A stretch of 48,054 bases of DNA from JBMNKL01 sp050261495 (GTDB lineage: Bacteria; Bacillota; Clostridia; Acetivibrionales; DTU013), in contig JBLNDI010000046.1 of NCBI GenBank assembly GCA_050261495.1, positions 1-48,054 on the forward strand, read 5' to 3'. The number at the start of each line of letters is the position of its first letter. Position 1 is the stretch's first letter. The translations under genes were made by a program, and so were the position numbers. Of this stretch, positions 33,704 to 43,069 are shown piece after piece. The notes beneath the pieces were generated by a model. The model saw only the letters and a program-made list of their open reading frames with translations, made no database searches and had not been told where the DNA came from.

Positions 33704-33732
33704 ATTATACTCTTTTCATGCTATAATATCAA
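33704..33732 (-). promoter_or_regulatory. SigA promoter of the toxin-antitoxin operon
   Basis: Minus strand: TTGATA (33732-33727), 17-nt spacer, TATAAT (33709-33704), 34 bp before the antitoxin ATG. Confidence 0.7.
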
Positions 33733-34118
33733 TTAGTAATTGTGCTATTCTACATAATACTGCGTAATATAGACAAATCCAAACACTCTACTTAAAACAC
33801 AGTGCAAACATGTCTACACACTCGAAGTCTAACACTACGGAAAACTCAATTTTACCTTTCATAACTTTATTTCTAAAATCCTCGCCATCCGCTGCAAACG
33901 TAGTGAATTTCGTAAAGTGCTGAAAATTCAAGATTTCTAGGTATCTTTTCTTTGCATTCCGATTATACACTCCACATGTCTTACGTCCGGGAATATTTCA
34001 AGCCTGACCCCGAGACACCATATCCATAATATGATAAACTATATACATACGGGTAAATAAATCTGCTTCATACATCGTCCGTACAAATCTGTCCCGACTG
34101 CTACGAGGGGTGTTGTCC
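33733..34118. other. Intergenic region without a convincing gene
   Basis: AT-rich spacer between the toxin-antitoxin promoter and the GH13 gene. A 60-codon open frame on the minus strand (33788-33970) lacks recognisable similarity and a ribosome binding site. The GH13 promoter must lie here but no good -35/-10 pair was found. Confidence 0.4.
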
Positions 34119-35774
34119 ATGGCGAAATGGTGGCAGGAGCGCGTGGTATACCAGGTATATCCCCGCAGCTTCCAAGATTCCAACGGAGACGGCATAGGAG
34201 ACTTGCCGGGTATTATCATGCGCCTTGATAACCTGAAAGACTTAGGCGTGGGCATAATATGGCTGAGCCCTGTATATCCGTCGCCCAATGCCGACAATGG
34301 CTATGATATAAGCGATTACCGCGGCATACATCCCGATCTCGGAACCATGTCCGACATGGAGGAGCTTATAAGGGAAGCCGGAAAAAGAGACATCAAAATT
34401 ATCATGGATCTCGTGATAAACCATACCTCCGATGAACATCCCTGGTTTCAGCAAAGCCGCCGCAAGGAAAGCCCTTACCGCGATTACTACATATGGAGGC
34501 CGGGCAGGAGCAGGACACCGGACAGGAGCGGAAAACCCGGCAGAAATCAGGCCGGCAGGCCGCCCAACAACTGGACAGGGTTCTTCGCGGAAAACTGCTG
34601 GGAATATGACGAACTGAGCGGTGAGTATTACCTTCACCTGTTTACAAAAAAGCAGCCCGATCTTAACTGGCACAACCCGAAGGTAATGGAAGAAATCAAG
34701 GATATAATGCGTTTCTGGCTTGACAAGGGAATTGCCGGCTTCCGCTGCGACGTTATCAACCTGATTTACAAAACCAGCCTTGCCAACGGAAAGAAAAGGC
34801 CTGCCCTTACAGGCATCGAGCACTACTTCTCACAGGAAGGGTGCCATGATATCCTGCGCACTCTACGGCGCGAAGTGCTGGACCATTATGATTGTTTTAC
34901 CGTGGGCGAAACCATATTTATTACGCCACGGACCGGGAAGCTTTTTTGCGGCGCGGACCGCCGGGAGCTTGACATGGTCTTTTCTTTCGAACACATGGAA
35001 ACCGACCAGTTTTATGTCAAATGGTTCAAGCGCAAGTTTCATGCCGGGCGTTTCGCCTCGGCCATTGCAAAATGGCAGCAAGCCCTGGAATGGAACGCCA
35101 ATTACCTTGAAAACCATGACCAGCCCCGCAGCGTTTCCCGCTTCGGAAATGACGGCGCGTACTGGGCCGAGTCTGCAAAAATGCTTTGCGTGCTGCTTAT
35201 GACACTTCGCGGCACTCCATTCATATATCAAGGACAGGAAATAGGAATGACCAATTTTGACTATACGTCTATGAGCCAGGTAAACGACGTGGAATCCCGC
35301 AATATCTATCGGCTGGCAAAAAAGCTGCGCATCCCGGAAAAAATCCGCTGGAAAATGATCAAGGCGACATCCAGGGATAATGCACGGACGCCCATGCAGT
35401 GGAGCAACGGCCCGAACGCGGGTTTTACGACGGGAAAGCCATGGCTTGACATAAACCGGAATTATTCCAGCATAAACATGGAATCCCAGGTGAATGATCC
35501 CCACTCCGTCAGGAGCTTTTACAAGACCATGATCCGGTTGAGGGCGGAAAATGATATATTGAAATTCGGAAAATTCGTACCGTTGAAGATTGGAAAGCAC
35601 GTTTTCGCATACAAAAGAGAGTTGGACGGGAGGGAACTGACCGTTCTCCTCAATTTCTCCGGCCGTTCCGGGAACGTGAAATTTATTCGCACGGGCAAGG
35701 TCGTAATTTCAAACTATGGAAGCGAAGAATATACCGGGATTTTAAAACCGTACGAAGCGATAATCCTGGAATAA
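34119..35774 (+). CDS. GH13 alpha-glucosidase, oligo-1,6-glucosidase-like
   Basis: A 551-residue cytoplasmic enzyme of the GH13_31 type. Motifs in order: DLVINHTSDEHPWF (97-110), GFRCDVINLI with nucleophile Asp211, TVGETIF with acid/base Glu264, and YLENHDQPRSVSRFG with Asp334. Val212 after the nucleophile is the residue linked to alpha-1,6 preference in this subfamily. Residues about 127-150 are an unusual Arg/Gly/Pro-rich insertion where relatives have a short loop. The ATG at 34119 follows GAGGGG by eight bases. It starts an operon with the GH36 gene and a symporter, in which it could hydrolyse isomaltose-, sucrose- or melibiose-related sugars. Confidence 0.92.
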   Translation: MAKWWQERVVYQVYPRSFQDSNGDGIGDLPGIIMRLDNLKDLGVGIIWLSPVYPSPNADNGYDISDYRGIHPDLGTMSDMEELIREAGKRDIKIIMDLVINHTSDEHPWFQQSRRKESPYRDYYIWRPGRSRTPDRSGKPGRNQAGRPPNNWTGFFAENCWEYDELSGEYYLHLFTKKQPDLNWHNPKVMEEIKDIMRFWLDKGIAGFRCDVINLIYKTSLANGKKRPALTGIEHYFSQEGCHDILRTLRREVLDHYDCFTVGETIFITPRTGKLFCGADRRELDMVFSFEHMETDQFYVKWFKRKFHAGRFASAIAKWQQALEWNANYLENHDQPRSVSRFGNDGAYWAESAKMLCVLLMTLRGTPFIYQGQEIGMTNFDYTSMSQVNDVESRNIYRLAKKLRIPEKIRWKMIKATSRDNARTPMQWSNGPNAGFTTGKPWLDINRNYSSINMESQVNDPHSVRSFYKTMIRLRAENDILKFGKFVPLKIGKHVFAYKRELDGRELTVLLNFSGRSGNVKFIRTGKVVISNYGSEEYTGILKPYEAIILE

Positions 35775-35812
35775 CGCAATAGAAACGTAATTTTACAATA
35801 AGGAGGATAAAC

Positions 35813-38170
35813 ATGATAGAGTACCAGGATGGGGTTTTTCGCCTGGACACGCGTAATACAAGCTACTGGTTCCGCATAACGCCTTTTGGCCATCCTGAAC
35901 ACCTTCATTACGGCCCCAGGCTGAAAAAACAGCCGCCCGACGGGCTGGCCCTGAAACGAACGGCTATGACAGGCAGCAGCATATCTTATGACCAGTCGGA
36001 CCCACACTACTGCCTGGACAACATGTGCCTGGAATGGTCGGGTATAGGACGCGGCGACTACCGGCATTCCCCTGCAGAGATCAAAATGCCCGACGGTACT
36101 TTCACCTGCGATTTTACATACCGCTCCCACCGGATCATCCGCGGGCATATACCCATGGAGTCCTTGCCTACCGCATATGGCAGCGAGGATGAATGCATGA
36201 CGCTGGAACTGACGCTTGCCGATGAATCGAACGACGTCGTTTTGCTGCTTCTTTATACCGTTTACAAGAATACCGACGTCATCACGCGTCGCGCCGTGCT
36301 GGAAAACAGGAATAAAAATCCCCTTGTTATACGCCGGCTCATGAGCATGATGACAGACATTCCGAACCGCGGTTTCAAACTGGTCACGTTTGACGGCGGC
36401 TGGATCAGGGAAGCCCACAAGCACAGCCGTCCGTTGGAATACGGGCTCTACATCAATTCATCGACGACAGGGGCAAGCAGCAACCGCCACAACCCGGGAT
36501 TCCTGCTGGCCGAAAGGGACGCCGGAGAGCAGCACGGTTATGTATACGGGTTCAACCTGGTATACAGCGGCAATCACTACGGCGCCTTGGAGCTTAGCGC
36601 ATACGAGACCGTCCGTGTTATGCTCGGCATCAATCCCCACTGCTTTGAATGGACTCTCAGGGAAGGCGAGCGGTTTTACACCCCTGAAGCGATAATGACT
36701 TTCAGTTCGGACGGATTCAACGGTACAAGCGGCAACTTCCACGATTTTATCAATAATCATATAGTAAGGGGCGATTGGAAAAACAGGGAAAGGCCCGTAC
36801 TGTTTAACAACTGGGAATCCTGTTTTTTTAAGTTTACCCATCGCAAGCTCCTGCGGCTCGCCAGGCAGGCAAAGCAGCTGGGGATCGAACTTTTTGTCCT
36901 TGATGACGGCTGGTTCGGCGAACGGAACAACGACAAGGCCGGTCTTGGCGACTACACGGTTAACCGGAAGAAATTTCCGTTCGGCCTTGCGCACTTTGCG
37001 GAAAAAATACGCAAAATGGGCATGATGTTCGGGCTTTGGTTCGAGCCGGAAATGGTCAATCCCGACAGCGGCCTGTACCGTTCCCACCCGGAATATGCCG
37101 TTAAAACACCCGGCAAGAAGCCTACCATGGGGCGCAACCAACTGGTTCTTGACCTTTGCAACCCAGCCGTGCGTGATTATATCGTCTCCTCGGTGGGCCG
37201 GATACTGGATGAGACGGGCGCCTCCTACGTGAAATGGGACATGAACCGCCATATAAGCGACGCCTGGTCGCCTGTGCTTGAAAACCAGGGCGAATTCTTC
37301 CACAGGTACATTCTTGGCTTGTATGACGTATTGAACAGGATTTTCAGGCCACGGCCGCATATTTTGCTGGAAAGCTGCTCGAGCGGCGGCAACAGGTTTG
37401 ATCTCGGCATGCTGTGCTATTCCCCGCAGGTGTGGGTTTCGGACAATACCGACCCGGTTGAAAGGCTCAAAATCCAGGGAGGATTATCCTACCTGTATCC
37501 CCTTTCCACGATGGGAGCGCATGTATCCGACGCGCCGCACCAACAGACGCTCCGGGACACCCCGCTTTCGACCAGGTTCAACGTGGCGGCTTTCGGCTGT
37601 CTCGGGTACGAGGTGGACCTGAACTTCCTATCTCCGGCGGAAAGAAAGGAAATTAAAGAGCAGGTGGCTTTTTACAAGCAACACCGCAAGACTTTTCAAT
37701 ACGGCAGGTTTTACCGTCTTCCCGCGCTGAAAGGAAACAAGGTCCATTGGCAGTGTTCGGAACCGGACGGCAGCAAGGCGATAGCGGGTTTCTTCCAGAC
37801 ACAGGCCGAAACCGCCGAGGGATATGATTTTCTTCCGCTTGCGGGTCTTGATCCAGAAGCCGGATACACTTTGGCCACACGCCCGCAGAACTTGTTCATA
37901 AAGCGTTTTGGCGGGCTTGTAAAGCATGTGCTTCCTTTTTCCGCAAATCCCGACGGGTTGTTATTCCGCATAATAAGCAAATACAAGCGGCTTGCCGACT
38001 GCGTGGAGAAATATGAAGGGTTTGGCGATATGATGCTGGCAGGGGTACGGCTCAACAACCAGTTCATGGGAAGCGGGCACAACCGGCAGATACGGATGCT
38101 TGGGGATTTCGGATCCAACCTGTATATTATAGAAAAACAAATAGGCAATTTGGGGGAGGTTATTTCATGA
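35813..38170 (+). CDS. GH36 alpha-galactosidase
   Basis: A 785-residue enzyme, probably tetrameric like other long GH36 members (about 720-750 residues). It has an N-terminal beta-supersandwich, a TIM barrel at about 330-650 with FVLDDGWFGERNND, nucleophile Asp476 in SYVKWDMNRH, the substrate-binding SCSSGGNRFDLG, and acid/base Asp544 in WVSDNTDPVERLKIQGG. It has no signal peptide, so it acts in the cytoplasm on melibiose, raffinose or galactosyl side-chain oligosaccharides. AAGGAGG precedes the ATG. The stop overlaps the symporter start as ATGA. Confidence 0.95.
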   Translation: MIEYQDGVFRLDTRNTSYWFRITPFGHPEHLHYGPRLKKQPPDGLALKRTAMTGSSISYDQSDPHYCLDNMCLEWSGIGRGDYRHSPAEIKMPDGTFTCDFTYRSHRIIRGHIPMESLPTAYGSEDECMTLELTLADESNDVVLLLLYTVYKNTDVITRRAVLENRNKNPLVIRRLMSMMTDIPNRGFKLVTFDGGWIREAHKHSRPLEYGLYINSSTTGASSNRHNPGFLLAERDAGEQHGYVYGFNLVYSGNHYGALELSAYETVRVMLGINPHCFEWTLREGERFYTPEAIMTFSSDGFNGTSGNFHDFINNHIVRGDWKNRERPVLFNNWESCFFKFTHRKLLRLARQAKQLGIELFVLDDGWFGERNNDKAGLGDYTVNRKKFPFGLAHFAEKIRKMGMMFGLWFEPEMVNPDSGLYRSHPEYAVKTPGKKPTMGRNQLVLDLCNPAVRDYIVSSVGRILDETGASYVKWDMNRHISDAWSPVLENQGEFFHRYILGLYDVLNRIFRPRPHILLESCSSGGNRFDLGMLCYSPQVWVSDNTDPVERLKIQGGLSYLYPLSTMGAHVSDAPHQQTLRDTPLSTRFNVAAFGCLGYEVDLNFLSPAERKEIKEQVAFYKQHRKTFQYGRFYRLPALKGNKVHWQCSEPDGSKAIAGFFQTQAETAEGYDFLPLAGLDPEAGYTLATRPQNLFIKRFGGLVKHVLPFSANPDGLLFRIISKYKRLADCVEKYEGFGDMMLAGVRLNNQFMGSGHNRQIRMLGDFGSNLYIIEKQIGNLGEVIS

Positions 38171-39540
38171 AGACTGCTTCGAAAAGCAACCGGTTTACAT
38201 TCGGGCTAGGCACGGTTGGAAGGGATATGCTCTACGCTCTTGTAAGCATGTACCTGATTTATTACCTGACGGATATCATGCAGCTTTCAAACAACATGCT
38301 ATGGTGGCTTACGGGCATCCTTATGGCCGCACGGATATTCGACGCCGTTAACGACCCCATAATGGGTGTTTTCGTTGACAACACGCATGGCAGGTATGGA
38401 AAGTTCAAGCCCTGGATAGCGTGGGGAGCCCTGTCGACCGGCGTATTCACCGTATTGATGTTTACCGATTTCGGCCTGGACGGGACAGTTTACCTTGTAG
38501 TGTTCGCCGCAATTTATCTTCTGTGGGACGTGGGCTATACAGCCAATGATATCGCCTACTGGGCGATGCTTCCTTCCTTGAGCATGGATCAAAAGGAAAG
38601 GGAAAGGATCGGCGCGTTCGCCCGGATATGCGCGGATGTCGGCCTGTTTGCAGTGGTGGTGGGCATTGTGCCCGTTACTAACGCGCTGGGAAATTATTTC
38701 GGCGATATGAAAACGGCATATTCCGTATTTGCCCTCGCGCTCGCCCTTATAATGATCGCCGGGCAGTGCATAACGATATTCGGCGTGAAGGAATTCAAGG
38801 GAGTTTTCCGCCGCGAGCCGGCCACGACGCTGAAAGACTTGTTCAAGATTATTTATAAAAACGACCAGCTGCTTTATACGTCTATTTCCATGACCCTGTT
38901 CATGATCGGCTATGTAACGACAACAAGCTTCGGACTGTATTTTTTCAAGTATGCATACGGCGATGAAAACATGTATTCAATATTTGCGCTTGTATTAGGC
39001 GTTACCCAGGTAGTCTCCCTCGCGGTATTCCCCTTTTTCAGGAAGTGGTTCAGCCGCAAGGCGTTGTATACGGGAGCAACCACGCTGGTCGTCCTCGGAT
39101 ATGTCATATTTTTCTTCTCTCCCATGGATATGCGCTATATAGGAACGTCCGGCGTGCTTATTTTCATCGGTGAAGCTTTCATACAACTGCTTATGCTGAT
39201 GTTCCTTTCCGATACCATCGAATATGGGCAATGGAAGCTGGGAAAGCGCAACGACAGCATTACATTGTCGCTTCAGCCGTTCATAGTTAAAATGGGGCAT
39301 GCCATAGCGAGCGGCATAGTGGGATCCACCGTCATCATCTCGGGTATCAGCGACGCCTCATCTGCGGCTGATGTTACGCCTGGCGGCCTTCTTATCCTGA
39401 AGATCGCCATGCTGTTCCTTCCCCTTCTGTTTATCCTGGTCGGGTACCTGATTTACAGGTTTAAATACAGGATAGACCATAAAATGTTTGAACAGATAGT
39501 TTCCGACCTTGAAGCGCGCGGCGACATCAAGCTTGAGTGA
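38167..39540 (+). CDS. GPH-family sugar:cation symporter (MelB-like)
   Basis: A 457-residue membrane protein with about twelve helices. It has the glycoside-pentoside-hexuronide (GPH, MFS) signature: FGLGTVGRDMLYALVSMYLIYYL, the helix 2-3 loop DAVNDPIMGVFVDNTHGRYGKFKPWI, and IEYGQWKLGKRNDSI. Members cotransport galactosides or pentosides with Na+ or H+. Its 4-nt overlap with the alpha-galactosidase gene makes a melibiose/raffinose-type substrate likely. GGGGGAGG precedes the ATG. Confidence 0.93.
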   Translation: MKTASKSNRFTFGLGTVGRDMLYALVSMYLIYYLTDIMQLSNNMLWWLTGILMAARIFDAVNDPIMGVFVDNTHGRYGKFKPWIAWGALSTGVFTVLMFTDFGLDGTVYLVVFAAIYLLWDVGYTANDIAYWAMLPSLSMDQKERERIGAFARICADVGLFAVVVGIVPVTNALGNYFGDMKTAYSVFALALALIMIAGQCITIFGVKEFKGVFRREPATTLKDLFKIIYKNDQLLYTSISMTLFMIGYVTTTSFGLYFFKYAYGDENMYSIFALVLGVTQVVSLAVFPFFRKWFSRKALYTGATTLVVLGYVIFFFSPMDMRYIGTSGVLIFIGEAFIQLLMLMFLSDTIEYGQWKLGKRNDSITLSLQPFIVKMGHAIASGIVGSTVIISGISDASSAADVTPGGLLILKIAMLFLPLLFILVGYLIYRFKYRIDHKMFEQIVSDLEARGDIKLE

Positions 39541-39610
39541 AAGATATACGGGTGGGCAAAGCACAAATTTGACATCATTTGGGGAAATGCTGAAAAAAAT
39601 AAAAACCGTT

Positions 39611-39639
39611 TCGATATAACAACTTATTTAATGTATAAT
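39611..39639 (+). promoter_or_regulatory. Promoter of nagB
   Basis: TCGATA (39611-39616), 17-nt spacer, TATAAT (39634-39639). Transcription from about 39646 leaves a 168-nt leader. Confidence 0.6.
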
Positions 39640-39645
39640 AGTAAA

Positions 39646-39813
39646 CGGATACTGGCAACGTGGGCCCAACACGACTTAAGACGTAAGCCAAATACGATTG
39701 GCAGCGCAAGCTGATTAAGCGGCAAAAGCCCGCCATATTAATGGTTTTGGCTCATGACACATAAATGCGCAAAGGGTGAGATTTCATTAAAATATTAAAC
39801 ACGGAGGTAACAT
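39646..39813 (+). ncRNA. Structured 5' leader of nagB, unidentified candidate riboswitch
   Basis: The leader packs a chain of small stems: CGTG/CACG (39659-39673), CTTA/TAAG (39675-39687), GCCAA/TTGGC (39687-39702), AGC-GCAA-GCT (39703-39712, a GNRA loop), GCGGC/GCC(C)GC around AAAA (39719-39732) and CCAT/ATGG (39733-39744). A GGCTCA...TGAG pairing (39749-39780) is possible. I could not match it to glmS, purine, c-di-GMP, glycine, TPP, SAM or cobalamin consensus patterns. No intrinsic terminator is evident, so any control would be on translation or RNA stability. Confidence 0.4.
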
Positions 39814-40629
39814 ATGAACATCATTGTAAAAGAAAATTATGAAGAGATGAGCAAATACGCGGCGGGGGTAATCGCAAACTTTATAAGGAAAAAACCCGCC
39901 TGTGTGATAGGGCTGGCGACAGGCGCCACACCCCTGGGAACATACAGGGAACTGATACGGATGCACAAGGAAGAAGGCCTCGATTTTTCACAGGTCGTAA
40001 CCTTCAACCTCGACGAGTACCTGGGAGTGGGAATCGACTTCAACAAGCCTTACGACCTGGACCAGAGCTATGCAAGATTCATGCACGAAGAATTATTCAG
40101 GCATATTAACATAAAGAAGGAAAATGTACATATCCCGGACGGGCTCGCGAAAGATCCCGCCAAGCATTGTCTTTGGTACGAGGAGCAGATAAAGCAAGCG
40201 GGAGGGATAGATCTTCAGCTTCTCGGAATAGGCGGCGACGGACATTGGGGATTTAACGAACCCGGGTCTTCACTTGCATCGAGAACCAGGGTGCAGGCAT
40301 TGACGAAACAGACCCTGGACGACAATTACGAGAGCTTCTACAAAAAAGCCGGGATCAGCAGGGCTGAAATGCCTCATTTCGCAATCACGATGGGCGTGGG
40401 AACCATTCTTGAAGCCAAAAATATCATTATGATAGCAAGCGGCAAAAAGAAAGCCGACGTGGTTGCAAAATGCCTGGAAGGCCCGGTAACATCGCAGATT
40501 ACCGCATCCGCAATACAGCTTCATCCGGGAGGAATCACCGTCGTACTCGACAAGGATGCGGCCTCAAAGCTTGAAAACCTTGATCATTACATGCACGTGG
40601 CAAAGCTTAAGCAGGAGTACGGCTTGTAG
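39814..40629 (+). CDS. nagB: Glucosamine-6-phosphate deaminase
   Basis: A 271-residue cytoplasmic enzyme converting glucosamine 6-phosphate to fructose 6-phosphate and ammonia. It shows the phosphate loop GLATGATPLGTYREL, the catalytic acid region TFNLDEYLG (Asp67) and the GGDGHWGFNEPGSS motif with Asp142, His144 and Glu149. The Trp after His144 is unusual; most family members have Ile there. GGAGG is well placed before the ATG. It fits with the chitobiose phosphorylase gene 3.3 kb downstream. No nagA or GlcNAc kinase is present in the window. The stop is one base from the convergent DUF1846 stop. Confidence 0.93.
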   Translation: MNIIVKENYEEMSKYAAGVIANFIRKKPACVIGLATGATPLGTYRELIRMHKEEGLDFSQVVTFNLDEYLGVGIDFNKPYDLDQSYARFMHEELFRHINIKKENVHIPDGLAKDPAKHCLWYEEQIKQAGGIDLQLLGIGGDGHWGFNEPGSSLASRTRVQALTKQTLDDNYESFYKKAGISRAEMPHFAITMGVGTILEAKNIIMIASGKKKADVVAKCLEGPVTSQITASAIQLHPGGITVVLDKDAASKLENLDHYMHVAKLKQEYGL

Positions 40630-40630
40630 A

Positions 40631-42115
40631 CTACTTGTGATACAGCTTTTTTGACTGGTATTGCGGTTCGCAGGTTATGTTCACGCCGAGCTTCTGAAAC
40701 ACGTTTTCATCCACGCGCGACAGCATGACGGATGAATGCGCCTCGCATCCCCGCAATTTCGGGAGCTGTTGCATGGCTAATTCCGCGGTTGGATTGGTTG
40801 CGGCGCAGATAGACAGGGCTATCAGTATCTCGTCGGTGTGCAGGCGCGGATTATGATTTCCCATATGTTTTACCTTTAAAACCTGTATAGGTTCTATAAC
40901 AATCGGTGAAATCAGGTGTATGTCATGATGAATTCCGCCCAGTTCTTTCAGCGCATTCAGCAAAACCGCCGCGGATGCACCGAGCAAAGGAGTTGTTTTC
41001 CCGGTCACAATCCGCCCGTCGGCCAGTTGAAGCGCAACAGCCGGGCCATCGGTTTCACTGGCGCGTTTTAATGCCGCATTTACCACGGGACGGCATTTTG
41101 GGGATATCCCCAGCTTGTTCATTAACAGCTCAAGCCTGTAAACCTCAGCTCTTTCAGCCAACCCAAGCCTCTGGGCGCATCGCGTGTTATAATACCTACG
41201 GATAATTTCCTGTTCCGACGCCTCGCATACGGCCTTGTCATCCGTAATGCAAAATCCGGCCATGTTCACGCCCATGTCTGTCGGGCTTTTATATGGCGAC
41301 TCCCCGGCTATCCTCTCAAGAATGGCGTTCAGCACGGGAAATATCTCAATATCCCTGTTGTAGTTTACGGTAGTGACGCCGTACGCCTCAAGGTGGAACG
41401 GGTCAATCATGTTAACATCGTTCAGGTCCGTGGTTGCCGCTTCATATGCAAGGTTTACCGGGTGGTTCAACGGAAGGTTCCATATGGGAAAGGTTTCAAA
41501 CTTTGCGTACCCTGCCCGCACGCCCCGTTTATACTCATGGTACATCTGTGACAGGCAAGTGGCCATTTTCCCGCTTCCCGGGCCAGGAGCGGTAACTACT
41601 ACAAGTGAACGCCTGGTTCTTATATAGTCATTCCTGCCAAACCCGTCGTCGCTGACTATCAATGGTATGTTCGAAGGGTAATCGGGAATCGGGTAATGCC
41701 TGTAAACCTGTATTCCAAGCTCGGTAAGGCGCTTATGGAACAAATCCGCGGCAAATTGCGAGCGGTAATGGGTGATGACTACGCTTCCCACGTACAGGCC
41801 GATTTCACGAAACGCATCAATCAGGCGCAAAACATCCAGGTCGTATGTAATGCCGAGATCCCCGCGGCGCTTGTTTTTTTCAATATCATCCGCGTTTATC
41901 GTGATTATGATCTCCGCCTGGTCTTTAAGCATTAAGAGCATTTTAACCTTGCTGTCAGGCTTGAAACCCGGAAGCACCCGTGAAGCATGGTAGTCGTCGA
42001 AAAGCTTGCCGCCGAACTCAAGATACAGTTTCCCGCCGAATAGATTTATCCTCTCAAGTATTTTCTGCGATTGCAGTTGAAGGTATTTTTCGTTATCAAA
42101 CCCGATTGCGTTCAT
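40631..42115 (-). CDS. DUF1846-family protein
   Basis: A 494-residue cytoplasmic protein. I recognise the DUF1846 family (PF08903), typically about 500 residues: FDNEKYLQLQSQKILERI at the start, KLYLEFGGKLFDDYHASRVLPGF, a glycine-rich VVTAPGPGSGKMATCLSQ loop that resembles a nucleotide-binding site, and NLAYEAATTDLNDVNMIDPFHL. The function is unestablished. The ATG at 42115 matches the family start; the frame is open for 17 more codons upstream. It is transcribed towards nagB with no terminator between the two genes. Confidence 0.9.
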   Translation of the reverse strand: MNAIGFDNEKYLQLQSQKILERINLFGGKLYLEFGGKLFDDYHASRVLPGFKPDSKVKMLLMLKDQAEIIITINADDIEKNKRRGDLGITYDLDVLRLIDAFREIGLYVGSVVITHYRSQFAADLFHKRLTELGIQVYRHYPIPDYPSNIPLIVSDDGFGRNDYIRTRRSLVVVTAPGPGSGKMATCLSQMYHEYKRGVRAGYAKFETFPIWNLPLNHPVNLAYEAATTDLNDVNMIDPFHLEAYGVTTVNYNRDIEIFPVLNAILERIAGESPYKSPTDMGVNMAGFCITDDKAVCEASEQEIIRRYYNTRCAQRLGLAERAEVYRLELLMNKLGISPKCRPVVNAALKRASETDGPAVALQLADGRIVTGKTTPLLGASAAVLLNALKELGGIHHDIHLISPIVIEPIQVLKVKHMGNHNPRLHTDEILIALSICAATNPTAELAMQQLPKLRGCEAHSSVMLSRVDENVFQKLGVNITCEPQYQSKKLYHK

Positions 42116-42320
42116 TTTCTTGTCTAACTCCGCGCATTTGCTAAGATTTCTTTCCCCATAACCCACAATAACATAATGGAATTGTTTTCGTCAACTCACG
42201 TTAAAGCAGAAATTGCCGCAAATTATTATTGCCAGTTTGCCCGGAAATACGGTAAAGTAAAATATATTATTGGCATGTATAATATTGGATTTATTATTTT
42301 ACATTTTGTGAGGTGTCAGC

Positions 42321-43028
42321 ATGATTACGTCAAAATCCTGGGACTGGGAAAAAGAAAACAGTCCGATTTGGCTAAGGCCAAGCGAGGAAAGCTATTACCT
42401 GGCAGACAGGTGGAAGGCGGCGGGTTTTACCGATATTTTAGACTTCGGTTGCGGGCTTGGGCGCCATTCCATATTTTTCGCAAAGAATGGCTTCAAAGTA
42501 TCTTCTTTCGATTTGTCGGCAGAGGGAGTCGGGCATTTACAGAAATGGGCCGAGCGGGAAAATCTTGATATAGACGCAAAAGTCGCGGACATGCTTGATT
42601 TGCCCTACGCTACGGATTCCTTTGATTGTATTTTTGCATATCACGTAATATCTCACACGGACACGAAGGGAATAAAGAAAATTATAGATGAAATAAAGCG
42701 TGTTTTGAGAGAAGGCGGCGAAATTTACTTAACCTTATGCTCCAAGGATTCGCGGTCGTTTAAGGACGCAGGCTATCCCAGGCTGGATGAAAACACGATC
42801 GTTAAAACGGACGAAGGCCCGGAAAAGGGTGTGCCTCATTTTTATACAACGCTTGACGACATATTGCTTCTGTTCAAAGATTTTGAAATTATTCACATCC
42901 GGCATGTAGATGATTGTTTTTTTGATGGAAAGAAGCAAAACAGCAAGCATTACTTTGTTTTGGGAAAGCTATCAAAGAATGTAGTACAGTCACGTGGTCT
43001 TGACATACCGGCTGCCGAACGGATATGA
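42321..43028 (+). CDS. Class I SAM-dependent methyltransferase
   Basis: A 235-residue protein with the Rossmann methyltransferase fold: motif I ILDFGCGLGRHSIFFAKNG (residues about 39-57), the acidic end of strand 2 in VSSFDLSAEGV, motif II DMLDLPYATDSFDCIFAYHVI and motif III IKRVLREGGEIYLTL. The closest general type is the Methyltransf_11/25 group, with unknown substrate. GAGGTG precedes the ATG. It is divergent from the DUF1846 gene, with a 205-bp spacer that holds TATAAT at 42278-42283. Confidence 0.9.
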   Translation: MITSKSWDWEKENSPIWLRPSEESYYLADRWKAAGFTDILDFGCGLGRHSIFFAKNGFKVSSFDLSAEGVGHLQKWAERENLDIDAKVADMLDLPYATDSFDCIFAYHVISHTDTKGIKKIIDEIKRVLREGGEIYLTLCSKDSRSFKDAGYPRLDENTIVKTDEGPEKGVPHFYTTLDDILLLFKDFEIIHIRHVDDCFFDGKKQNSKHYFVLGKLSKNVVQSRGLDIPAAERI

Positions 43029-43069
43029 TAAACGGGTAAGGCTTGAGTTTTTTCGAGGAGATAAGGGTT

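Noticed and set aside
33788..33970. 60-codon open frame on the minus strand
   Set aside because: No ribosome binding site, no recognisable similarity and AT-rich context; probably chance.
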